Numbered from the stretch's first letter, positions 22,767-34,686 are shown. The stretch is 64,000 bases of DNA from Owenia fusiformis (GCA_903813345.2 CAIIXF020000006.1:32186710-32250709); one strand, 5' to 3'. Notes: generated from the letters alone by a model not told the origin. Translations and numbers: made by a program.

Positions 22767-23897
22767 CGTCCGTCCGTCCGTCCGTCCATCCGTCCGGGCA
22801 ATAACTCAAATACCGCTGCTCGAAAGCCGATTTTCAAAATGGCCGCTCATTTCAAAATGGTGGCCATTTTAGTGCCAATTTTGCAGTAATTTATGTGCAA
22901 TATTTAAACTGTAATAGCAATATGTTTTAAATGTAAAAAAATTATATAGGACATTAATAAAGCTAGAAATGTAAATGTCCTATTACACTTATGGTAGAAG
23001 GCAGCCATTTTGAAAAGAATTTTGAAAAATGGCCGCCATTTAAACATATTTTACTATAACTCGAAAAGTAGTGAAGCGATTTTGTTCATATTTGGTATGT
23101 GAATACTATAAGCATGGCACACTGTCCTATTACACTTTTAATAGAAGTTCATATTTGGTATGTTTCATATTTTATATGTGAATACTATAAGCATGGCACA
23201 CTGTCTAATGACACTTTGGGTAGTAGGCGCCCATTTTGAAAAATGGCCACTATTTTTACGTTTTTTACTATAACTTGAAAAGTAGTGAAGCGATTTTGTT
23301 CATATTTGATATGTGAATACTCATTAGCCTTGCACACTGTCTCATGACACTTCGGATAGTAGGCGGCCATTTTAAAAGATTTCTGTCATTTTAACATTTT
23401 TTACTATAACTCTAAAATTAGTCGAGCGATTTTGTTCATATTTGATATGTGAATAGTTTAAGCATGGCACATTGTCTAATAAAACTTTGGGGAGTAGTCG
23501 GCCATTTTGAAAAATGGCCACCATTTTTATGTGTGTTATTTTACATTTTTTGTTATAGCTCAAAAAGTAATAGAGCGATTTTGTTCATATTCGATATATG
23601 AATACTCATAAGCATTGCATACTGTCTTATGACAATTTTTGTAGACGTTGGCCATTTTAAACAATGGCCACCATTTACAAGTACATGTGTGCGATTTTTC
23701 AAAACTTTTTAAGTGGCTACTTAAAAGCATATTTTTTCTTCTGATGACAACTTGGCTAGTGAGCAACCATTTTGAAAATGGTGGCCTTTCTTATTTGTGT
23801 TGTTTTATGATATTTGCTGTATATATTTTATTTGTAAAAATGCCAGCCATTTCTGTTCGATGGGATCCGCTACGCTTTGGCATTGCCGTTGTTCTGG

Positions 23898-24881
23898 TTT
23901 TATTTGGTAAAAAGCGCAATAGCAGCCATTTTGAAAAATGGGTCATAACACCCATAAGCTACCACTCCTGCAATGCTATCACATATTTTCTTACTCTGGG
24001 GGTATTTACCTTGCCAAAAATCACTATGAGCATTATTCCCCTAACTTGGTACCGATAACCTAAATTTTGGGGTGAAGCTGATGGACTACTTCTAATAGAC
24101 TAGATGCGAGTAGAAATGATCTTGATTTACATCATTAAATATACAAAATCCAGTCAAAGTGATGTCATATTTGAAATCTACATGTAAAAATACATCTAAA
24201 AATATGGTTTCGAAAATTGTTTATCAACCTTGAAAATTTAATATTTTTTGAAAATGTGACTTCTAGTTCGGATTGATTCCCCATAGACCCCATATTACAA
24301 AATCACAAAAAGTGAAATATCTTTTCTTGTATATTGGACATATAACATTTTCTTTTACTGGACATACTTTAATTTGCATAACTATTCGATACATAAGGGC
24401 TATATGAAATTTGAACCACTAAAACCAATGTAATTTAAGTTAAAGGGAACTTGCTACTATACCCGCCATGCTATCTGACCCGAGCGAGCCACCTGGTGGT
24501 GAAACTGTTAACTACCTACTCGCATTTGCGTTATTGGCAAGGCTAACATATATGAATTTGATTTGCATTCAACCTCTCTGTATATTTTGCTCTAGGACAT
24601 TTACTGGCAACTCAGTTGATTTTGTTTCTTGTTAATCCATGCTTGGATGTGGGGGGGGGGGCAGGGGGTGCTGAATTGAAGATGTTATTAACACATTTTT
24701 TATTTACCATGTTAATTTTTCAAACTGTGGATAATATGCCCAGTAGGGTGTCATCCACTTGAAAATGTATTGTCCTAATCTTACTATTGGAAATAAATGA
24801 AAAAATAAATAAATGTTTGAACACTTTTGTGCCCTTGTATTTGATATGTAAGTCTCTCAAAAATGGCATGTATGATTCCAG
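23898..24881. other. intron, no clear feature
   Basis: AT-rich sequence between a family-A element and the exon at 24882. Small inverse words (GATGCGAGTAG near 24102 and CTACTCGCAT near 24515) hint at an old 0.4-kb TIR element, but the ends cannot be set. A run of eleven G lies near 24650. Confidence 0.45.
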
Positions 24882-25007
24882 TTGAAAACCAGGTTGAAAT
24901 CCTACATAACAATGGCGTGAATCAGCTGTTAGAGCTTATGAGAGACTCCTCTGACGAAGAACTCAACCATACTGTGAGGTACATGCTGCAAAACTGTCTT
25001 AGTGAAG
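24882..25007 (+). CDS. armadillo-repeat gene, exon d
   Basis: A 126-bp exon of 42 codons, the same length as exon c. Acceptor TATGATTCCAG, donor GAAG|GTATGA, phase 1 both sides. The peptide is VENQVEILHNNGVNQLLELM, then SDEELNHTVRYMLQNCLSE. E-N-Q-x-x-I-L-x-x-x-G-V-x-x-L-L-x-L is an ARM repeat with NG in place of GG at the turn, and the third helix is complete. It joins exon c as …HCAETA-VENQ…. It can splice directly to the exon at 34587 or to the optional exon at 32714 in the same frame. Confidence 0.85.
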
Positions 25008-25171
25008 GTATGACATTCACATTGTTGATTTTTTAAATATTCAAGTGAAAGACAAATCAACATTTTAAAATTTTCTTAGAGGAGGGGAGGGGAATCAAAC
25101 CATAACAAAATTAACTTAGTTTCTCCATGACTGTTAATAATTGGACACCATAGTTGGATCTTGTTTTAATT

Positions 25172-26387
25172 ATCCCATCGAACGAAGTTCGGAGGGATAT
25201 AGGGAACACCTCCGTCTGTCCGTCTATCCGTCCGTAAGTACGTATGTACGTACGTCCAGGCAATAATTCAAATACTGTTGGCCCGATTTTGTTCATATTT
25301 TGTACACATATACCTAATGGGGTTAGTAGTTCTGCTCAAAAAACCGATTTTCAAATTGGCTGCTCATTTAAAAATGGAGGCCATTTTAGTGCCTATTTTA
25401 CAGTAATTTAGGTTCTGCATATAAAACTGTAACAGCAATATGTTTTAAATGTCAAAAAGTTATATAGAACATTGATTAAGCTAGAAATGTAAATATAGAA
25501 GAAATACATGGCAGCCATCTTGAAAAATGGCTGCCTTTGCACATCATTTTACGATTTTTGCTGTAACTGGAAAAGTAGTGAAGCGATTTTGTTCATATTT
25601 GGTATGTGCATAGTTTAAGCATGGCACAATGTCTAATAACATTTTGGGTAGTATGCTGCCATTTTGAAAAATGGCCACCATTTTTACGTGTTACATTTTT
25701 TTACTGTAACTCAAAAAGTAGTGGAGCGATTTTGTTCATATTTGGTATGTGAATACTTTAAGCATGGCACAATGTCTAATGACATTTTGTGTAGCAGGCT
25801 CCAAAATGGCCGCCATTTTTATGTGTGCTATTTTACATTTTTTACTATTACTCAAAAAGTAGTAGAGCGATTTTGTTCATATTTTATATGTGAATAATAT
25901 AAGCATGGCACACTGTCTAATGAAACTTTGGGTAGTAGGCAGCCATTTTAAAAAATGGCTGTCATTTTTACATTTTTTACTATAACTCGAAAAGTATTGG
26001 AGCGATTTTGTTCATTTTGAAAAATGGCCACCATTTTTAGGTGTGTTATTTTACATTTTTTATTATAACTCAAAAAGTAATAGAGCGATTTTGTTCATAT
26101 TTGATATGTGAATACTTGTAAGGATTGCATTTTGGGTAGTAGGTGGCCATTTTAAAAAATGGCCACCATTTACATGTATGTGTGTGCGATTTTTAAAAAT
26201 TTTATATGTGGCTACTTAAACACATATTACTTCTGATGACAACTTGGCTAGTGAGCAACCATTTTGAAAATGGTGGCCTTTCTTATGTTTGTTATTTTAT
26301 GATATTTGCTATATATTTCGTTTGTAAAAATGCCAGCCATTTCTGTTCGATGGGATTTGCTACGCTTTGGCGTTGTCGTTGTTCTGG
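25172..26387 (+). mobile_element. Helentron-like element family A, full length (1216 bp)
   Basis: Complete copy: start ATCCCATCGAACGAAGTTCG, CCGT-type stretch at 25212-25255, internal units with GCGATTTTGTTCATATTTGG repeated at intervals of about 130-150 bp, and end TTCGATGGGAT (26346-26356), hairpin around ACGC-TTTG-GCGT and GTTCTGG. Flanks are ...TTTTAATT and TTTAAAG..., with no obvious duplication. It starts 165 bp after the exon at 24882-25007. Confidence 0.9.
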
Positions 26388-26886
26388 TTTAAAGATACGA
26401 TGCACCCTAGTTAAAACTTATTTTAAATTTTGGACCAGCCACTTTGTGAGTGCTACTGATGGAGTATAGCTTTCTAATAAATAAAAGATAAAAATCTAAG
26501 AGTCAAAAGAGCAAAGAGTAAAACATGGTTCAGCACATTTGCATCCTGTGTACACATCCTATGTGTATACATGTAAGGGTTTTAGGACATAAATTTCAAA
26601 AGTTCCCCAGGAAAAAATAGGCTGAATGAGTGAAATTTCCATAAAGATATAAAGATATAATTTTTACCACATTAGGCTTGGAAATGATTAACTTTGTACA
26701 GAAAAGCTCTTTTTGTCCTTTTATTTAGTTACTAAGTCGTTAAGTTACTCAGACTCAGACTTAGGTAGGTACTAAGTTATTGAGTTAGTTATTCAGTTAT
26801 TTAGTTACTTTAAAACAATTTTCAACCACAATACCTGCCATTGATTTTATACATGAGAAAGTTCCCTGAAAATGACAGTCTTACTT

Positions 26887-28320
26887 TTAGCTCACATGGT
26901 GAGCTATTGTTATCGCCCATTTGTCTGTCCATCCATCCGTCTGTCTGGCCTGTCCGTCCATCCATCTGTCTGTTTGTCAACACATTGTCAACTAATTCAA
27001 AATTTTCCACGACAATTGGAATGGTTTCACTTTTAAGATGTATTTATATAACGTCGTCAATTGTTCTATAAGTGGCATCTCAAAAGCTCGCCTTGTTTCA
27101 AAATGGTGGCCATTTTCGTGGCGTCAATGGCAGCTTTTCTGCTCTTTTTGGTTATATCTCCACAAGTTTTCCACTTTTTCAGCTTGTCTTCAGTCTTAAC
27201 TCAATAAATATCCCATTAATTTGCTTGAAATTATACAGGTTGTACCTTTATTTCTAGATTATCAACAATGTCTACAAGTTTCCGCAAAATGTATGGCAAA
27301 GATTCAAAATGGCAGAAAAATCACGCTTTTAGCTCTTTTTTCATCATAACTTCATAATTTGCTTAAAATTGCACAGGTACCTTAATTTTTAAGTTATTAA
27401 CAATGTCTACAAGCTTCAGCAAAATATGAGGCAAAGATTCAAAAATACATTTTATTGTAGAAAAATCAGGTTTATAGCTTTTTTGTCATAACTTCATATT
27501 TCATCATCAATTTGCTTGAAAGGTCCATGTGCAGTATGGCAAGTGATTTTAGTCAGTCATATCTTTCACCATGAGTACTTCCTGGGCATAAATACAGTGG
27601 TTTTTATCAAAAAATATGTTTTGTTTCAAGTGAAGTACCCATGATGATAAAAATATCAATCGAACATTTGGAAAAATGATGAATAGGGACCCCATGTCAA
27701 AATGTTGGACCTATTTACTAAAAAGAGGATCTCATTTTTCTGATTTTTATTGCATGGAAATATTATTCAAAAAGGGTCTAAAACTTCGTCAAAAGTAGAA
27801 TGGTATTGAAAGTCTAGTTTTGAAGATATCAATTTTCGATGACCAAAATTATGCTGAAAACGATGGATAGCACAAGTTTTCCCTATGGGAAAATAACACG
27901 GGATATGTGGTTTTTAACTTTAACGCATTTCAATATCAATCCCCTTTTCAGAAGTTGTAAATATTGTGTAGAAGAAACTTCTCTATGGTTAAATCGAGAT
28001 AAACAAGATCCTCTTTTTAGAAAATAAGCCAAATTTCTAAAAATACCCAGATGGGGTCCTTTACCATAATTTTTTAAAGAGTTGGATTGATATTTTACTA
28101 TCACAGAGACTTCACTTGAAAGAAAACATATTGTTTTCATTAAAACCACTGTATTTATGGCCAGAAAGTACTCATGATGAAAGATATGACCGTCTAAAAT
28201 CACTTGCCATACTGCATAGCACATGGACCTTTATACAAGTAAGGCAAAATATGTTGCAAATTTCAAAATGGCCGCCACTTTTATTGCAGAAAAGTCATGT
28301 ACAAAGCTACCTTTCATAAT
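26887..28320 (+). mobile_element. TTAGCTCACATGG repeat family D, copy 1
   Basis: Starts TTAGCTCACATGGTGAGCT, a perfect short hairpin, followed by a TCTGTC/CCATC-rich tract (26925-26985) and internal units containing CAAAAGCTCGCC, TTTCAAAATGGTGGCCATTTT and related phrases. A fold-back is inserted at 27519. The 3' end is not certain. The layout (5' motif, short-word tract, tandem core) parallels families A and B. Another copy is at 59022. Confidence 0.65.
27519..28232. mobile_element. fold-back element, ~710 bp
   Basis: Arms AAAGGTCCATGTGCAGTATG and complement (28212-28232) continue inward for about 250 bp with moderate divergence. Both contain CATATCTTTCACCATGAGTA-like and CCACTGTATTTATGGCC-like phrases. 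Related single-arm pieces are at 40660-40870. The start AAAGG is shared with the element at 53979. No coding capacity. Confidence 0.75.
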
Positions 28321-30536
28321 GTGCAAAAAACAAAGAACACTGCAATTCCAAGAGCTTTGAAATCTTCAGAGGATGTTTGTTGCATATACAGCAACTACTA
28401 ACATTTATTTGAACATTTTACTTTCACAGTGAGAAAAGTTGACTTTTTTTACGTCAAATTGGCATTATCTCACAAACCGGGCGAAATTGGGGAAATGGCA
28501 ATGACAGGTCAAATAGGCACTATGGATAAAATGAATGTGAATATTAGTAAATATGAATCGCAGTTTTTCTTTTTCGAGGTCCATACAAGAAGTACAAATC
28601 CCTTACTTATAATTTCAATGCACGTACAAGCATGTACAAGGCTCGTAATTTACGATTTAAGGTCTGTAAGAGCATGTACGAGGATGGTAATTGAACTCTT
28701 TTTCTATTGGAATAATCCTTCAAATCCTACACTAATTATCTAACTAATTTAATACTAACTTATGCAGAAAGTAACATATTTTTATGCAGGTTTCCACTAT
28801 ACTAGTTGACACATATGGTGTCTACCATTGCTTACCCTTACAATTTGTTTTCTAGCTTTTTACTGTTCCATCATATGCATACACACTGGTCAGTATCAAG
28901 CGAAGGTAACAACCGTCACCTTTGCATCAAAGATGGCAGAGGGGAAGTGTAGATTTCGATATTTTTAGTTTTCATTGAATTAAACTACTTTATAGTTGAT
29001 GTTATGCTTTGATATCTGAACTAAATCTGACTTATATGACATGGGAACTATGGAGTATGATAATTTGTTCATATATCATGCATATGCGCCACAGTTCAAC
29101 GATATCTTCCACTGCTTACGGGAAGGTAACTTGATATGTGAATACTTTATAAGTTGACTAAAATCTTGATTAAAATCATGTATAAAGCTACCTTTTAGTG
29201 TGCTTGTGAAATATAATCAAAATGTAATTTTTAATGTACTCTCTCTGCTCTTTGCGAGCACATATAATATTCTAATTAAGCAAACTTTTCAAAGGATACG
29301 TATCAATATGATGAACTGAATTCAACAATGTTTTTCTCTTAAAACAATTATTGAAAACTAAAAAAGTATTCAAAAAATTAAAACAAAATCCCCCAAAATA
29401 GATAAAAATTAAGATAAACCTTTATTCCATTAACAAGATACTTTTTTAAAATCAACCAAAATTTCCTTTGTACAATTACAATATTGAGAGACCTAAACAT
29501 GTTGTGTTTATGTCGTTTTGTTCCAATGAGGTTCAGAAAGATGAAGAACCCCAAATAAGCTTTCCGACGGTGTGCTGTATATGTGGCTAGCTATTTCAAA
29601 TCATTTCTAGTGTTGTCAGTCAGCAAAAATTGTTCAAATTAAGTTCAATGCGTAACAGTTGATTTACTTTTGTTACAAAGGAGATTAAAAGACAAGATAA
29701 GCTTTCCAATGGTGTATTACATGTAAGCTTTGTACATGTGGCTAGCTATTTCAAATCATAAGAATGTACATACTGTTGTCAGTTCGCGAAAATATTTCAT
29801 CATCTATTACATAATGATCCTTTTTCCATATAGCTTTGAAATCTCGTTGAAATCTCGTTTTTAATGGCATTTTAGGAGATCTGCATTTTTAATCACTGAA
29901 GACTAACATTTTCTTCTATTTGATGGCATATTTGAATTCTATGTGTAATTTTGTATCAAAACAACTTTGATTTGCACTGTTATTTACCTTTATTCAAATT
30001 CTAATGATTTTCTGGTTTTCTAAAAAAGATCGGGCTAAATCCCCATTGACACAATGCTGAAAAACCTTTAAAAGTTCATTTATTTACTCTTATAAGGATC
30101 TCAACTTTAATGTGAAATCACAATCCACATGTCAATAAGATCATATAGTTACATTCCAATGTTTAAGTTGATCCAAATAGAATTACTTCTTAAATCAAGA
30201 AATAAAGTGACTCTGGCAATATATTTACATGTATTCTAGCCCTACCCTAGCCCTACCAATACCAATGATGCCATCTATTTTCCATTTATATGGAAAAAGG
30301 ACAATTGGGTACATGATGCGTTACATCTAATTTCAATTCAATTTACTGTATTTTCTTTTTATATTTTTTCACGTTTCTGCCCTCTAGAAGGGATCCATGA
30401 ATTAAGGCTAGACAATAAGGAATAAATGATAAAATTGTGGCAACTTTTTTATTTTAATTGGCTTCCATTTTCGAAGATTGTTCTAAATCACACTTCCTGT
30501 GACCATTAGGCGTATTCCTATAAACTATAATATTTA
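28321..30536. other. intron; one old repeat fragment, otherwise nothing
   Basis: 28590-28960 resembles the GTACGAG-rich element at 7709-9605: it shares GTACAAGC and CTCGTAATTTACG, the phrase ATATGGTGTCTACCATTG, and TTTTCTAGCTTT. Two similar stretches near 29560-29600 and 29700-29770 share AAGCTTTCC and GTGGCTAGCTATTTCAAATC, about 150 bp apart. The rest is unremarkable AT-rich sequence. Confidence 0.5.
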
Positions 30537-31073
30537 CACTGGTGATCCACTCGATTACGCTGGTTACCAAAACGAACCGTTTTGGTAACAAAATGTCGGA
30601 ACATCCGGAAGGTACGATTTTCTCGTTTCCTTATTTTACACGTTGTAGGCAGAATTCCCAAGACATTTTTTAACACAAACGTGTAATAGTATTATATGTT
30701 TAAGAAATTGTACATATTTGCGAACAAATAGTTCAGAAGACAACAGAATCGTCGATTTACTTCCTCACTTAAGTTACATAAACGGTTTGGGTTAAAAGTG
30801 CAGCTCTTAACTGTTTTTCGAAAAACCGTTTATGTAACTTAAGTGAGGAAGTAAATCGACGATTCTGTTGTCCTCTGAGCTATTTTTTCGCAAACATGTA
30901 CTTTTTCTAAAACATATGATACTGATGCACGTTGTGAGAAAAAAACGTTGTGGGGATTCCGCCTACAATGCGTGAAATAAGGAAAAAAGAAAAATCGTGC
31001 CTTCGACGTTCCGACATTTTGTTACCAAAACGGTTCGTTTTGGTAACCAGCGTAATCGAGTGGATCACCAGTG
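30537..31073. mobile_element. CACTGGTG fold-back element, copy 2 (537 bp)
   Basis: Same ends, same arms and the same 537-bp length as the copy at 19528, with a modest number of substitutions. ATTTA flanks both sides exactly (30532-30536, 31074-31078), which defines a 5-bp target duplication. Confidence 0.92.
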
Positions 31074-31497
31074 ATTTAGTTGTTTTTCGAATAAATAGAT
31101 GGACAGTAGATGGCTTCTCTATCTCTTGGGATCAACTAGAAACAATGACAGGTTGTTCTAGTCTCAAAATAATGTTCTCTCGTTTGTAAGGATTTTCAAT
31201 TCTAATTAATAAATATCAGTCAAAACTTGAAAATTGTGTAATATTTTACTGCAGATAAACTTTAAATATGTATTCTCTAATTTGTCTATTAATTAAGGAG
31301 GAAAACTTTTTGGGACAATATGCGTCGGTATTATGGCATTCAGTATAACGCCTTTTGGTACAATGCACTTCGGTATAATGGGTTTCAGTATAATGTGTGG
31401 ACCCCAATGGTGTTATCTAAGTTTGTCAAAGTTCGAGATTGCAAGCAATAGTTTTGGTTGAAAGTCAGGATAAACATTCATATTAGCAATTAACTAC

Positions 31498-31745
31498 AGT
31501 AGAACCTCTCTAATCCGAACACCCTTAGGACTGGCCAAAAGTGTGTAATAAGATTTTTTCTAGAAATAACCAGATCTTCAATTTTTCTAATTTTCACAAA
31601 TTTTTTGTTATACATCAGTATATCTTTCACACCTCTCTAATCCGAACACCCTTAGGACTGGCCAAAAGCGTGTTATAAGATTTTTTCTAGAAATAACCAG
31701 ATTGTCAATTTTTCACATATTTTTTGTTATACATCAGTTTATCTT
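31498..31745. mobile_element. duplicated pogo/Tigger-like end
   Basis: CAGTAGAACCTCTCTAATCC resembles terminal repeats of pogo-type elements. A block of about 120 bp starting ACCTCTCTAATCCGAACACC is present twice in direct orientation (from about 31504 and 31632). No opposite end or transposase is visible, so this is a fragment. Confidence 0.45.
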
Positions 31746-32713
31746 TCACCTAGATTTTTTTTCAAAAAAATCTGAATTGTAGAAAAAAAGTCGGTCAACA
31801 TTGTGGACAAGTGTATTTTCATCTTGACATGTGAGGCGATAATCATGAGTTTCCCAAAGATCAAGTGCCTTCTTTCTAGTGTACACTAGACGAAACAATT
31901 ACAAGTTCCCTACTCCTGAGCATATACATTTCAAAATCCCCACAAAGTTCTCTGTCAAAATCCTTCCCTCTGGGACATTACCAGGTTTTAAATTCCTCAG
32001 CCTCCCTGGGTAGGAGGGGTGTCCCTCAAACCTTTGAAAGGTGCATAACTGTTTGAGCGTCAGTATAGATAAACAGGTTGTCAAATAAGTCCTGTCCCCC
32101 TCTACAGCCAAAAGCATGGTACCAAGTGTGATATATCATTAGAAAGATCATGGAAAGTTATGTTGATTGGCATATATCTGATACTTGTCAATCAATGTCA
32201 CAAATTGCTACATTGTATCAATTGAGGTGACCATAGAATGGCAGTTTCTCGTATTTGGGAATATTTTAAGAACCAGACATCAAAAAAGTCAAAGGATCTC
32301 AAGATGACAACATATGTATACGGTAGTTGATTTAACCAATTTGTGTAGAATGGGTTAGATGTATAAAGATTAGAGGGGCAAGGATAGTGGTGACAACTTT
32401 TTTAAGTTGAATGAAAAAAAGATTAACCTTTTGACTTATTCTTGCGGTCAAATAATCATCACTTTGACCCAATAAAAGCTGCTGGGGGAGGGCACGCTAA
32501 ATATTAATGACATCATGAAAATAAAAGGTAAATTTAATCCAAAATATGTAAGGGTTGGTGAGTAATGTAACTTTGGATGATCTCTCCTGCGGTGTATCAC
32601 TCTAGATATCATCTCTTAACTAGTTGTGGTTTTAGCTGTAGCGGGGGGGGGGACTTATTTGACACCCTGTATAATGTTCATGAATATGATAGATGATAAA
32701 AAGGATTTTAGAG

Positions 32714-32776
32714 TAGATCACAAATATTGTGCAAGCATAGCCTCTCTGATTAATGCCAATAAAAAATGCAAAACAG
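32714..32776 (+). CDS. possible optional 63-bp exon of the armadillo-repeat gene
   Basis: An open stretch reads DHKYCASIASLINANKKCKT between a possible acceptor (GGATTTTAGAG) and a weak donor (CAG|GTGTAG). Both borders would be phase 1, so it could be included or skipped between the exons at 24882 and 34587 without changing the frame. The helix-like peptide suits an ARM protein. The splice sites are poor and the window is short, so chance is a real alternative. Confidence 0.3.
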
Positions 32777-32811
32777 GTGTAGATTATTTACAAAACAGGA
32801 ATAGCATTATT

Positions 32812-34575
32812 ATGTCCCCACCACATAGTGTGGGGCCATATTGTCGGCCTAGGCGCATCCGTCTGTCCGTCCGTACGTACGTCCGTCCTTATGTCCCCAC
32901 CACATAGTGTGGGGCCATATTGTCGGCCTAGGCGCGTCCGTCTGTCCGTCCGTACGTACGTCCGTCCGTCCATCTGTCCGTCCGTCTGTCCGTACGTCCG
33001 GGAGTTTTCTCCAAAACCGCTACAGATATCACCTTCAAATTTTCAGGGATAACTTATGAGTGCATACAGATGTGGATGAAACATTTTTAACTCGATACCT
33101 ACTTCCTGTCGGCCATTTTTAAGTCAAATGCTAAAATCCTTGTCTGCAAACTTTAAGAAAAACGGCTTCACAGTTGCTTTTAAAACTTTAACATCTTGTT
33201 CAGCTCACTTCATTCTAGATCTGATTAGGTTTTGGACCTGTTAGCTCAGTCATGTCAGCCATTTTGAATGTCTTAAGAAAAGTTAGCGCACGATAATACT
33301 TTGTATCATATTGAATGGTGTTTTTGAGTTTTCATACTTTAAATATTTAGTAGCTTTATAAATAATTTCAGATGTACTTTGTTGTAAAAGCCTATTATAT
33401 GTTATTGTTAACAGTAGTTATATGTGATAATTTTGTAAGAAGAAATCAGCAAAAACACATAATCACTTTTTTATTGTCGGCCATTTTGGATTTTTCCGTC
33501 CTAAAATCTTGTCCGTGAAGTCTTGTCTACGTGTTTTCAGGTTAACCGTTTGGTGGATCAATTTCAAATTTTCAGGGATGATTCTTAGTATAAAAATCTA
33601 GATCTGATTAGTTTTTTGGCATTCTGGGTAAATGTCAAGGCAGCCATTTTGGATTTTCCGTCCTAAAATCTTGTCTGTAAAGTCTTGTCTACACGTTTTC
33701 AGGTGAACCGTTTGGTAGATCAATTTCAAATTTTCAGAGATGATTCTTAGTATGAAAATGTAGAACTGATTAGTTTTTTGGCATTCTGGGCAAATGTCAA
33801 GGCGGCCATTTTGGATTTTCTGTCCTAAAATCTTGTCTGTAAAGTCTTGTCTATGCATTTCCAGGTGAACCGTTCTGTAGATCAATTTCAAATTTTTAGG
33901 GATGATTCTTAGTATGAAAATCTAGATCTGATTAGTTTTTTGGCATTCTGGATAAATGTCAAGGCAGCCATTTTGGATTTTCCGTCTTAAAATCTTGCCT
34001 GTAAAGTCTTGTCTACGCGTTTTTAGGTGAACCGTTTGGTAGATCAATTTCAAATTTTCAGAGATGATTCTTAGTGTGAAAATCTACATCTGATTAGTTT
34101 TTTGGCATTCTGTGTAAATGTCATGGCAGCCATTTTGGATTTTCTGTCCTAAAATCTTGTCTGTAAAGTCTTGTCTACGCGTTTTCAGGTGAACCATTTG
34201 GTAGATCAATGTCATATTTTCAGGGATGATTCTTAGTATGAAAATCTAGGAACAGATTAGTTTTTTGACATTCTGGGTAAATGTCAAGGCAGCCATTTTG
34301 GATTTTCCATCCTAAAATCTTGTCTGTAAAGTCTTGTTTACATGTTTTCTAGTTAACTGTATGACGGATCAATTAAAAATTTTCAGGGGTGGTTCTTAGT
34401 TTGAAAATCTAGAACTGACTAAATTTTTTTGCATTCTGGGTAAATTTTAAGGTGGCCATTTTGGATTTTCCGTCCTCAAATTGTGTTGGTTAAGTCTTGT
34501 CTACTCATTTTCAGGATAACCATTTCATGGGATCACCCATTGGTGGGGACATTTTGTACACATTTGTGTTCTTGT
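32812..34575 (+). mobile_element. Helentron-like element family B, copy 2, doubled 5' end
   Basis: Two 5' ends stand in tandem: ATGTCCCCACCACATAGTGT begins at 32812 and again at 32891, the first copy being cut after about 78 bp in its CCGT tract. The body has the usual internal part and about six to seven minisatellite units (33480-34530). The 3' end has GGTGGGGACAT (34542-34552), then the ACACATTTGTGT hairpin and TTCTTGT. The element stops 11 nt before the exon at 34587. Confidence 0.88.
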
Positions 34576-34586
34576 TTGTCTTGTAG

Positions 34587-34686
34587 AATGTCAACAGAAG
34601 ATGGTTGCTATGTCCAGTTCTAGGCTGATGGCAGGCGGAGATGCTGAGTTATCTTCACTGAACAGCACTGCACATCTTAAGCAAAG
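34587..34686 (+). CDS. armadillo-repeat gene, exon e (linker start)
   Basis: A 100-bp exon with acceptor TTGTCTTGTAG and donor CAAAG|GTAAGT. It enters in phase 1 and leaves in phase 2. The peptide, ECQQKMVAMSSSRLMAGGDA then ELSSLNSTAHLKQR, is polar and serine-rich, unlike the ARM exons, and marks the passage into a linker. It joins the exon at 53373 in frame: the split arginine codon AG|A fits. Both flanking introns begin or end with a transposable element within 11 nt of the exon. Confidence 0.7.

Larger units (their letters stand above)
20509..23897 (+). mobile_element. Helentron-like element family A, split by a retroelement
   Basis: The 5' end ATCCCATCGAACGAAGTTCG and CCGT run (20549-20574) are separated from the body (from 22767) by a 2.2-kb retroelement. 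The body has the family's internal units and the usual 3' end: GTTCGATGGGAT (23856-23867) is the inverse of the start, followed by an ACGC-TTTGGC hairpin and GTTCTGG. The interior has no long coding frame that is its own. Confidence 0.85.

Noticed and set aside
28429-28743. 104-codon open frame on the + strand.
   Set aside because: It overlaps a degenerate GTACGAG-type repeat fragment and shows no domain or splice context.
33598-33891. 97-codon minus-strand frame with an internal repeat.
   Set aside because: It is the minisatellite of family B read backwards; its repeated peptide reflects the 160-bp DNA unit.
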